From Micromonospora echinospora (lineage in GTDB: Bacteria; Actinomycetota; Actinomycetes; Mycobacteriales; Micromonosporaceae): 64,000 nucleotides of DNA. The stretch covers positions 3,312,001-3,376,000 of the forward strand of contig NZ_JACHJC010000001.1 in assembly GCF_014203425.1 (NCBI RefSeq). Direction: 5' to 3'. The notes beneath the pieces were generated by a model. That model saw only the letters and a program-made list of their open reading frames with translations, was not told where the DNA came from and ran no database searches. Positions 57,604 through 64,000 of the stretch are shown piece by piece. Each line of letters opens with the position of its first letter. Positions within the stretch are counted from its first letter, which is position 1. Position numbers and translations under genes: made by a program.

Positions 57604-57636
57604 AGAGGGCTGATCCGGATATCGGGTCGGCCCTTT
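57604..57636 (+). terminator. Terminator following the tRNA-Pro fragment
   Basis: The stem AGAGGGCTGAT/GTCGGCCCTTT (with G-T pairs) has an 11-base loop and ends in TTT. A hairpin terminator straight after a tRNA 3' end suggests that this side is the original chromosome. Confidence 0.6.
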
Positions 57637-57937
57637 CGCCGTTCTGGGGACCAAGATCAGTCAAGTTGAAACGTGCCTAGCGCTGCTTGACCGACGGTCA
57701 GGTCTGAAGTGTCCAGCCGGGACGGCTGCCGAATCGCTTGTTCTCTGGATCAAGGCAGCCGCCAGCAGGCCGGGGCCGCGCCGGCCCGGCCCCGGCCTGC
57801 TGGCGACCTCCGGCCGGCCACGCTTCGAGATTGCCAGACCTGGAAGACCTCGGGGCTCCGCCCTGGAGCTTGTTCGGCTGTTGTCGGAGGGAAGTCAGGC
57901 GCGGGCGACCGGTTCGGCAGCGGTGGCGGCAGGGCCG

Positions 57938-58548
57938 TCATCCAGCCCACCGTCGGGTGACGGGGCGCAAGCGTCGCGGCAAGGGCCGCAAGCCAGGCCC
58001 ACCGGTGCACGACGACCTGGTCCAGCGGGACTTCACCGCCGACGGCCCGAACCGGCTGTGGCTGGCCGACATCACCGAGCACCACACCGCCGAGGGCAAG
58101 CTCTACCTCTGCGCGATCAAGGACGTCTGGTCCCACCGCATCGTCGGCTACTCCATCGACTCGCGGATGAAGTCCCGCCTGGCCGTCGCCGCACTGGACA
58201 ACCCGCCGCCAGACGCGGTGACCTGGCCGGGTGCATCCTCACACCGACCGCGGATCCCAATTCCGGTCCCGGAAATTCGTCCGAGCCCTGAACCGTCACC
58301 ACATGACCGGATCGATGGGCCGCGTCGGCGCCGCCGGCGACAACGCCGCCATGGAGTCCTTCTTCGGACTCCTGCAGAACAACGTCCTCAACCGGCGATC
58401 ATGGACCACCCGCCAACAACTACGGATCGCGATCGTGACCTGGATCGAACGGACCTACCACCGCCGCCGACGCCAGCGGTCACTGTCCCGGTTGACCCCC
58501 ATTGAATTCGAGACCATCATGCACCCACCGGCCAGTCAGGCCGCGTGA
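57938..58548 (+). pseudogene. IS3-family OrfB transposase remnant
   Basis: The reading 'PVHDDLVQRDFTADGPNRLWLADITEH' (first Asp) to 'AVAALDN' is broken by two frameshifts near 58202 and 58232. It resumes as 'HTDRGSQFRS' (second Asp) and 'AGDNAAMESFFGLLQNNVL' (Glu), to 'RLTPIEFE'. The integrase core is therefore complete but frameshifted, and OrfA is missing or unrecognisable. Confidence 0.85.
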
Positions 58549-58699
58549 CTACACCTGTCACCTGCCGGTGCAGCAGGCCCCTGTGACCCGATTGGCCGAT
58601 CGTCGCTACGAGCACTGCTGGGCTGCTACTGGCCGGTGAAGCGAGCGACGACTGGGGCGTGGTCGGGAACGACGGCCGCGTTCCGGGCACGGGTGGAGG

Positions 58700-58863
58700 C
58701 GCCGATCGAGGTGATGTCGGACCCGGTGCTGGCGGCGGAGCTGGAAGCCGTGGCCGGCGGGGACGACGGGGTGGCCGCCCGGACCGTCGACCACCACCTG
58801 CGCAACATCTTCCATCGGCTCGGCATCCGGTCCCGTACCGAGCTCGCCTGCGCGCTGCACTGA
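58700..58863 (+). pseudogene. LuxR-type HTH fragment
   Basis: The end of a short frame reads 'GVAARTVDHHLRNIFHRLGIRSRTELACALH', matching the C-terminal recognition helix and tail of LuxR/GerE domains. The first part of the HTH and the whole sensor region are missing, so this is a truncated relic at the edge of the mobile-element scar. Confidence 0.65.
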
Positions 58864-58890
58864 ACCCGGCGCGGCGGCGGGCAGCGGCGG

Positions 58891-59964
58891 TCAGGGCAGC
58901 ACGACGGTACGGGCGCCCTCGCCGCGGGCCATCCGGTCGAACGCCGCCGCGGCGCCGTCCAGGCCGGTCCGGTCGGTGATCAGGGTGGCCGGGTCCAGGG
59001 TGCCGTCGAGCACGGCGCGGGCCAGCTCGGGCAGGTCCCGGTCCGGGTCGGACGAGCCGTACACCGAGGAACGCAGTGTCCGCCCGGAGTGGAAGATGTC
59101 CAGCGCGCTCAGGCTGACCACGTCGTCCCGCGCGCCCATCCCCACGACGGTGACCTGCCCTCCGCGCCGGGCGACCCGCCAGGCGGCGCGGATGGTCACG
59201 CCGCGGCCGACGCACTCCAGGGCGTGGTCGACGCCACGCCCGTGGGTGCGCTCCCGGATCGCCCGGCTCAGCGCGTCGTCGGCGACGAGGAAGTCGGTGG
59301 CCCCGGCGGCGGCGGCCAGTTCGGCCTTGGCGGGCGACACGTCGACGGCGAGCACCGGATCGGCGCCGGCGGCCCGGGCGGCGGAGACCACCGACAGGCC
59401 CACCCCGCCGAGACCGATCACCGCCACCGAGTCGCCGGGCGCCACCCGGGCGGTCCGGCGCACCGCGCCGACCCCGGTGAGCACGGCGCAGCCCAGCAGG
59501 GCCGCAGTGGCGAACGGCAGCTGCGCCGGAACGTCGATCACCGCCTCCTGCGGCACCACCACCTCCTCGGCCAGCGCGCCGAGGCCGAGGGCGACGTGCA
59601 GCGGCGAACCGTCCGAGGTTCGGCCCCGGGCGGTCGCGGGGGAGCCCGTCCGCTCGCAGAACCACGGCTCGCCGCGACCGCAGTACCAGCACCGCCGGCA
59701 GGGCGGCGCCCAGTTCAGCACCACGTGCGTGCCGGGCTGGACCCGGTCGACGCCGGGGCCGACCTCGATCACCTCGCCCGCCGTCTCGTGCCCGAGCACC
59801 AGCGGGTACGGCGGCGCGACCGTGCCGTTGACCATGGACAGGTCCGAGTGGCAGACCCCGGCGGCCCGTACCCGCACCCGTACCTCACCCGGCCCGGGGT
59901 CCGGCAGCTCCACCTCCTCCACCGTCAGCGGCTGGTCCACGCCGCGGGCGAGCAGCGCCCTCAT
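58891..59964 (-). CDS. Zinc-dependent alcohol dehydrogenase (MDR family)
   Basis: A 357-residue NAD(P)-dependent dehydrogenase. Catalytic zinc ligands appear in 'AGVCHSDL' and 'GHETAGEV'; the structural zinc loop is '[15 protein letters not shown]'; the Rossmann motif is '[10 protein letters not shown]'. It oxidises a primary or secondary alcohol to aldehyde or ketone. The ATG at 59964 overlaps the stop of the upstream shortened ALDH gene (ATGA), so the two are one operon. With the acyl-CoA dehydrogenases and SDR nearby, it fits degradation of a branched or terpenoid alcohol. Confidence 0.93.
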   Translation of the reverse strand: MRALLARGVDQPLTVEEVELPDPGPGEVRVRVRAAGVCHSDLSMVNGTVAPPYPLVLGHETAGEVIEVGPGVDRVQPGTHVVLNWAPPCRRCWYCGRGEPWFCERTGSPATARGRTSDGSPLHVALGLGALAEEVVVPQEAVIDVPAQLPFATAALLGCAVLTGVGAVRRTARVAPGDSVAVIGLGGVGLSVVSAARAAGADPVLAVDVSPAKAELAAAAGATDFLVADDALSRAIRERTHGRGVDHALECVGRGVTIRAAWRVARRGGQVTVVGMGARDDVVSLSALDIFHSGRTLRSSVYGSSDPDRDLPELARAVLDGTLDPATLITDRTGLDGAAAAFDRMARGEGARTVVLP

Positions 59965-60359
59965 CGCTGGATCGCCTTGGTCTGGAGGAACTCGTCGAGC
60001 CCGTAGCGACCCAGTTCCCGGCCGGGGCCGGACTGCTTGTAGCCGCCGATCGGGGCGAGCGGGTTGAACGGCGCGCCGTTGATGTCGACGGCTCCGGTGC
60101 GGATCCGCCGCGCGACCCGCACCGCCCGCTGCTCGTCGGCGGACCAGACAGCGCCGGCCAGGCCGTACCGGGAGTCGTTCGCGACGGCCACCGCTGCCTC
60201 TTCGTCGTCGGCCGCCGTGCCGGCCGGCACGCTCGCCAGCACCTCCTCGGTCGCCGGGTTGTGCACCGCGATGGTCTGTCCGCAGGAGGGGGCGACCCAC
60301 GCTCCGTCGAGATAGATGTCGGTTCGTGCGAGATCCATCGCGTCCCTCACGGTGGTCAA
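59961..60359 (-). pseudogene. Aldehyde dehydrogenase with a large internal deletion
   Basis: A 132-residue frame joins a normal ALDH N-terminus ('DIYLDGAWV', '[18 protein letters not shown]') directly to a normal C-terminus ('[22 protein letters not shown]', '[27 protein letters not shown]'). About 330-350 residues in between, including the NAD site and the catalytic Glu and Cys, are gone. The join stays in frame, and both start and stop are kept. A full-length ALDH is about 480 residues, so it cannot be an active dehydrogenase. It is translated ahead of the alcohol dehydrogenase (4-base overlap). Confidence 0.88.
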
Positions 60360-60380
60360 AAACTAGCGCTGCAAGTTTTT
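60358..60380 (-). promoter_or_regulatory. TetR-type operator, site 1
   Basis: AAAAACT-N9-AGTTTTT, with the centre AGCGCTGCA, immediately upstream of the ALDH/ADH unit. The same centre, reverse-complemented, is found in site 2 at 61113-61133. Confidence 0.75.
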
Positions 60381-60383
60381 ACT

Positions 60384-61049
60384 CTAGTGCCCCGGATCGG
60401 CTGGCGGGAGGGGTGGTAGCGGCCCGACGTGCTCCTCGTAGGTGCGGGAGAGCCCATGGATGAGCGCGTCGAGGCCGAGCGCGAAGGCGCCCTCGTCCAC
60501 CCGTTGCTGATGCTCGGCGAGCCGGTGCGCCTGGGTCAGGTGCGGATACCGCTCCCCGTACAACCCCGGGTCCTCGACGAAGCCACGGGCGAACGATCCG
60601 AGCGCGGAGCCCGCCACGAAGTAGCGCATCAGCGCGCCGATGTGCGTCGCGCGCGCGGGCGGCCAGCCGGCAGCGACGAGCCCGCCGTAGACCGCGTCGG
60701 CCATCGCCAGCGCCGCCGGCCGCCGGCCCGGCCCGCGGGCCAGGTACGGCACGATGTTCGGGTGCGCGGCCAGTGCCGCCCGATACGAGTGCCCCCACCG
60801 GCGCAGCGCCTCGCGCCAGTCGAGGCGCCCGAAGAAGGAGACGTCCACCTGGGCGGTGACGCTGTCGGCCACCGCGTCGAGAATGTCGTCTTTGGTGGCG
60901 AAGTGGTTGTAGAGCGAGGGCCCGCGTACGCCGAGTTCGGCAGCGAGCCGGCGGGTGGAGAACGCCTCCAGCCCGTCCGCGTCGATCAGCGCGGCGGCGG
61001 CATCGACGATCCGCTGCCGGCTGAGCAGCGCCTGCCTCGGCCGGGGCAT
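60384..61049 (-). CDS. TetR-family repressor
   Basis: A 221-residue regulator with an N-terminal HTH ('IVDAAAALIDADGLEAFSTRRLAAELGVRGPSLYNHFATKDDIL') and a TetR_C-like ligand domain. It sits between two copies of the same operator: one after its stop, facing the ALDH/ADH unit, and one before its start, shared with the divergent acyl-CoA dehydrogenase gene. The likely inducer is an acyl-CoA or an intermediate of the pathway. Confidence 0.93.
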   Translation of the reverse strand: MPRPRQALLSRQRIVDAAAALIDADGLEAFSTRRLAAELGVRGPSLYNHFATKDDILDAVADSVTAQVDVSFFGRLDWREALRRWGHSYRAALAAHPNIVPYLARGPGRRPAALAMADAVYGGLVAAGWPPARATHIGALMRYFVAGSALGSFARGFVEDPGLYGERYPHLTQAHRLAEHQQRVDEGAFALGLDALIHGLSRTYEEHVGPLPPLPPADPGH

Positions 61050-61112
61050 CCGCGCCTCCCTCGCTCACTCGCCGGTCGCGGCAACTCTGCCACAGCCGGG
61101 TCTGGACGTACT

Positions 61113-61133
61113 TAAACTTGCAGCGCTAGTTTA
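61113..61133 (+). promoter_or_regulatory. TetR-type operator, site 2
   Basis: TAAACT-N9-AGTTTA, with the centre TGCAGCGCT, between the divergent tetR-like gene and the acyl-CoA dehydrogenase gene. It ends six bases before the dehydrogenase ATG, so bound repressor would block transcription or translation start. Confidence 0.75.
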
Positions 61134-61139
61134 TGCCGC

Positions 61140-62288
61140 ATGGACCTTCAGCTCTCCGCGGAGCAGGCGGCGGTTCGTCAGCTCGCCGCCGAGTTCGTCG
61201 ACCGTGAGGTGGTTCCGCACGCCGCGGCCTGGGATCGGCGCGAGTCGGTCGACCCGGAGATCGTGGACAAGCTCGGCCGGCTGGGCTTCCTCGGGCTGAC
61301 CATCCCCGAGGAAGACGGCGGGTCCGGCGGCGACCACCTCTCCTACTGCCTGGTGCTGGAGGAGCTCGGCCGGGGCGACTCCGCCGTCCGGGGCATCGTC
61401 TCGGTGTCGCTCGGGCTGGTCGCCAAGGCCATCGCCGCGTACGGGTCCGCCGCGCAGCGGGCCGAGTGGCTGCCCCGGCTCTGCGCCGGCACCGCGCTCG
61501 GCTGCTTCGCCCTGACCGAACCGGACAGCGGCTCGGACGCGGCCGCGCTGACCACCCGGGCGACCCGCGACGGCGGCGACTGGCTGATCACCGGCGCGAA
61601 GACGTTCATCACCAACGGCACCGTGGCCGACGTGGTCCTGCTCTTCGCCCGCACCGGCGGACCCGGACACCGGGGCATCAGCGCGTTCCTGGTGCCCACC
61701 AACGTCGCCGGGCTCACCCGGAGGGAGATCCACGGCAAGCTCGGGCTGCGCGGGCAGGCAACCGGTGAGCTGCGCTTCGACGCCGTCCGGGTGCCCGACT
61801 CGGCGCGCCTCGGCCCGGCCGGCGGCGGGTTCCGGCTGGCCCTGGCCACCCTGGCCAAGGGCCGGATGTCGGTGGCCGCCGGCTGCGTCGGCATCGCCCA
61901 GGGCTGCCTCGACGCGGCGGTCGGCTACGCCGGGCAGCGCACCCAGTTCGGCAAGCCGATCGCCGGGCACCAGCTGGTGCAGCAGTTGCTCGCCGCCATC
62001 GCCGTGGACACCGCCGCCGCCCGGCTGCTGGTGTGGCGGGTGGCCGACCTCGTGGACCGGGGCGAGGCGTTCGCCACCGAGGCCTCGATGGCCAAGCTCT
62101 TCGCCAGCGAGGCAGCGGTCCGGGCGGCCAACAACGCCGTCCAGGTCTTCGGCGGGTACGGCTACATCGACGAGTACCCGGTCGGCAAGTACCTGCGCGA
62201 CGCCCGGGTGGCCACCCTCTACGAGGGCACCAGCCAGATCCAGCAGCTGCTCATCGGGCGCGCGCTCACCGGCGTCAACGCCTTCTAG
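61140..62288 (+). CDS. Acyl-CoA dehydrogenase
   Basis: A 382-residue flavoprotein. It shows 'CFALTEPDSGSDAAAL' (FAD/substrate signature 1), 'YAGQRTQFGKPIAGHQLVQ' and 'QVFGGYGYIDEYPVGKYLRDARVATLYEGTSQIQ' (signature 2, containing the catalytic Glu of the short-chain group). It introduces an alpha,beta double bond into an acyl-CoA. The ATG follows operator site 2 almost directly, with a short or absent leader. It is followed after 14 bases by the SDR gene. Confidence 0.95.
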   Translation: MDLQLSAEQAAVRQLAAEFVDREVVPHAAAWDRRESVDPEIVDKLGRLGFLGLTIPEEDGGSGGDHLSYCLVLEELGRGDSAVRGIVSVSLGLVAKAIAAYGSAAQRAEWLPRLCAGTALGCFALTEPDSGSDAAALTTRATRDGGDWLITGAKTFITNGTVADVVLLFARTGGPGHRGISAFLVPTNVAGLTRREIHGKLGLRGQATGELRFDAVRVPDSARLGPAGGGFRLALATLAKGRMSVAAGCVGIAQGCLDAAVGYAGQRTQFGKPIAGHQLVQQLLAAIAVDTAAARLLVWRVADLVDRGEAFATEASMAKLFASEAAVRAANNAVQVFGGYGYIDEYPVGKYLRDARVATLYEGTSQIQQLLIGRALTGVNAF

Positions 62289-62302
62289 CAAAGGGGAGAA
62301 CC

Positions 62303-63061
62303 GTGACCAGATTCGCCGACCGGGTGGCCGTCGTCACCGGCGCCGGGCAGGGTATCGGCGCGGCGACCGCGCACCGGCTGGCCGCCGAGGGCGCCGCCGT
62401 CGCCGTGGTCGACCTCGACGAGGAGCGCAGCCGGGCGGTCGCCGACGAGATCACCGCGGCCGGCGGCCGGGCCGTCGGCATCGGCTGCGACGTGACCGAC
62501 CCCGCGGCGGTGGCCGCGATGACCGACCGGGTGGTGCAGGCGTACGGCGGGTTGCACGTGCTGGTGAACAACGCCGGCATCACCCGCGACGACCTGCTGT
62601 TCAAGATGCCCCTGCCACACTGGGAGGCGGTGCTGACCACCAACCTGACCAGCATGTTCCTCTGCTGCCAGGCCGCCCAACAGCACATGGTCGCGGCCCG
62701 CTACGGCCGGATAGTCAACCTCAGCAGCCGCTCCGCCCTCGGCAACCGGGGCCAGGTCAACTACGCGGCGGCCAAGGCGGGGGTGCAGGGCCTGACGGCC
62801 ACCCTCGCCATCGAACTCGGCCCGTACAACGTCACGGTCAACGCCGTCGCCCCGGGCTACGTGGCCACCGCGATGACCGCCGCCACCGCGCAGCGGGTCG
62901 GCAGCAGCCCGGAGGAGCATCAGCGGACGGTCGCCGAGCACACCCCGCTGCGCCGGGTCGCCCAGCCGACCGAGATCGCTTCGGTGATCGCCTTCCTGGC
63001 CAGCGACGACGCGTCGTACGTCAGCGGACAGACCCTGTACGTCAACGGCGGCGCGCGCTGA
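62303..63061 (+). CDS. Short-chain dehydrogenase/reductase, FabG-like
   Basis: A 252-residue NAD(P)-dependent SDR: cofactor motif TGAGQGIG, NNAG, catalytic Ser in 'NLSSRSALGNRGQVNYAAAKAG' with YxxxK, and the C-terminal 'YVSGQTLYVNGG'. The GTG start has AAGGGGAG just upstream. It probably interconverts a 3-hydroxyacyl and 3-ketoacyl thioester in the pathway begun by the flanking acyl-CoA dehydrogenases. Confidence 0.94.
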   Translation: MTRFADRVAVVTGAGQGIGAATAHRLAAEGAAVAVVDLDEERSRAVADEITAAGGRAVGIGCDVTDPAAVAAMTDRVVQAYGGLHVLVNNAGITRDDLLFKMPLPHWEAVLTTNLTSMFLCCQAAQQHMVAARYGRIVNLSSRSALGNRGQVNYAAAKAGVQGLTATLAIELGPYNVTVNAVAPGYVATAMTAATAQRVGSSPEEHQRTVAEHTPLRRVAQPTEIASVIAFLASDDASYVSGQTLYVNGGAR

Positions 63062-63093
63062 GGCGCGCCGGCGGACCAGCACCCGGAGGGGAC

Positions 63094-64000
63094 ATGGACT
63101 TCGCGCTTTCCGACACCGAGCGGGCGATCCGCGACACCGCCCGCGACTTCATCACCAGGGAGGTCATGCCGCTGGAGCAGGAGCTGCTGCGGCGGGAACG
63201 GGCGCACCGGCCCGGACTGGAGCACAGCGAGCTGCGCGAGTTGCAGCTCAAGGCGCGCAAGTTCGGGTTCTGGGGGCTGGCCACCCCGGAGGAGTACGGC
63301 GGCATGGACCTGCCGGCCGTCACCCAGTCCCTGATCTGGACCGAACTCGGCCGCTCGTTCGTGCCGTTCCGGTTCGGCGGCGAGGCGGACAACATCCTGT
63401 TCCACGCCAATGACGAGCAGAAGCGCGAGTACCTGGTCCCGACCATCGAGGGGGAGCGGCGCAGCTGCTTCGCGATCACCGAGCCCGGCGCCGGCTCCGA
63501 CGCGGCCAACATCAAGCTCAGCGCCCGCCGCGACGGCGACGACTGGGTCCTCAACGGCGAGAAGACCTTCATCACCGGCGGTCACGACGCCGACTTCGCC
63601 ATCGTGATCGCGGTGACCGACCGGGAGAAGGGCGCCCGCCACGGCGGCGCCACCGCGTTCCTGGTGGACCGGTCGATGGGGTGGCGCTCGGAGTTCATCC
63701 AGACGATGGGCGAGGGTGGCCCCGCCTCGCTGGTCTTCGACGACGTCCGGGTGCCCGGGCGCAACATCCTCGGCGAGCCCGGGCAGGGCTTCAGCCTCGG
63801 CATGGAGTGGATCGGCAAGGGCCGCTACATTATCCCGTCGCACGCCGTCGGCATCGCCGAGCGGGCGTTGTCGATGGCCATCGACTACGCCAACACCCGG
63901 GAGACCTTCGGCGCGAAGATCGGCACCAACCAGGCCATCCAGTGGATGATCGCCGACTCGGAGACCGAGCTGGAGGCGGCCCGCTGGCTCATCCTGCGCG
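63094..64000 (+). CDS. Acyl-CoA dehydrogenase, truncated by the window end
   Basis: The first 302 residues of a second acyl-CoA dehydrogenase: 'MDFALSDTERAIRDTARDFI', 'WGLATPEEYGGMDLPA', 'CFAITEPGAGSDAANIKLSARRDGDDWVLNGEKTFITGG' and 'YANTRETFGAKIGTNQAIQWMIADS'. The start is supported by GGAGGGG upstream. It diverges clearly from the enzyme at 61140-62288 and so probably acts on a different step or chain type. The catalytic base lies beyond the window. Confidence 0.94.
   Translation, partial: MDFALSDTERAIRDTARDFITREVMPLEQELLRRERAHRPGLEHSELRELQLKARKFGFWGLATPEEYGGMDLPAVTQSLIWTELGRSFVPFRFGGEADNILFHANDEQKREYLVPTIEGERRSCFAITEPGAGSDAANIKLSARRDGDDWVLNGEKTFITGGHDADFAIVIAVTDREKGARHGGATAFLVDRSMGWRSEFIQTMGEGGPASLVFDDVRVPGRNILGEPGQGFSLGMEWIGKGRYIIPSHAVGIAERALSMAIDYANTRETFGAKIGTNQAIQWMIADSETELEAARWLILR

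Overview
High-GC actinobacterial DNA, most likely from Micromonosporaceae or a close relative. This is an inference from GC content, gene style and a tRNA-Pro(GGG) fragment. Most of the window (1 to about 53.9 kb) is one non-ribosomal peptide synthetase (NRPS) cluster, all on the + strand and still open at the left edge. The rest is a mobile-element scar (53.9-58.9 kb) and the start of an unrelated fatty-acyl or terpenoid catabolic locus (58.9-64 kb).

Region 1 (1-20.6 kb) holds the 3' part of a giant NRPS and an MFS exporter. The NRPS reads [C]-A-T-(C-A-T)x5 and ends in a fused penicillin-binding-protein/class C beta-lactamase-fold (SxxK) terminal domain. Its six adenylation domains are three pairs of apparently identical 1.5-1.6 kb DNA blocks in the order a-b-a-c-b-c, while the C and T domains between them are all different.

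Region 2 (20.6-31.2 kb) is an ArsR-type regulator and a small membrane/coiled-coil protein, then an MMPL exporter, a DUF4097-like lipoprotein, a type II thioesterase, an MbtH protein and an NRPS (C-A(Ser)-T-E-C) that ends in an orphan C domain.

Region 3 (31.2-53.9 kb) starts with a second copy of the ArsR/coiled-coil pair, behind the same kind of promoter-operator. It continues with an EntF-like C-A-T NRPS, then a three-module NRPS that again ends in a fused SxxK domain, then a separate SxxK-fold protein that has lost every catalytic motif. Five tightly overlapping genes follow: an ArgRS-like protein, an unknown protein, a GH3-type acyl-adenylating ligase, an HMG-CoA reductase fused to an APH-type kinase, and a P-loop kinase. 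This set is not a standard NRPS tailoring set and is the best candidate for an undescribed system: SxxK-terminated peptide lines plus a mevalonate-type acid making, phosphorylating and conjugating module.

Region 4 (53.9-58.9 kb) is debris: a broken minus-strand gene, a type I thioesterase remnant frameshifted at the nucleophile elbow, a strong bidirectional hairpin, a cold-shock-domain gene, an IS256-type remnant cut by an intact IS5-type element, the 3' 42 nt of tRNA-Pro(GGG) followed by its terminator (a probable attR of a genomic island that would include the cluster), a decayed IS3-type transposase and a LuxR tail. Region 5 (58.9-64 kb) has a zinc alcohol dehydrogenase, an internally deleted aldehyde dehydrogenase and a TetR gene on the minus strand, facing acyl-CoA dehydrogenase, SDR and acyl-CoA dehydrogenase genes. 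Two copies of one TetR-type operator link the divergent units.
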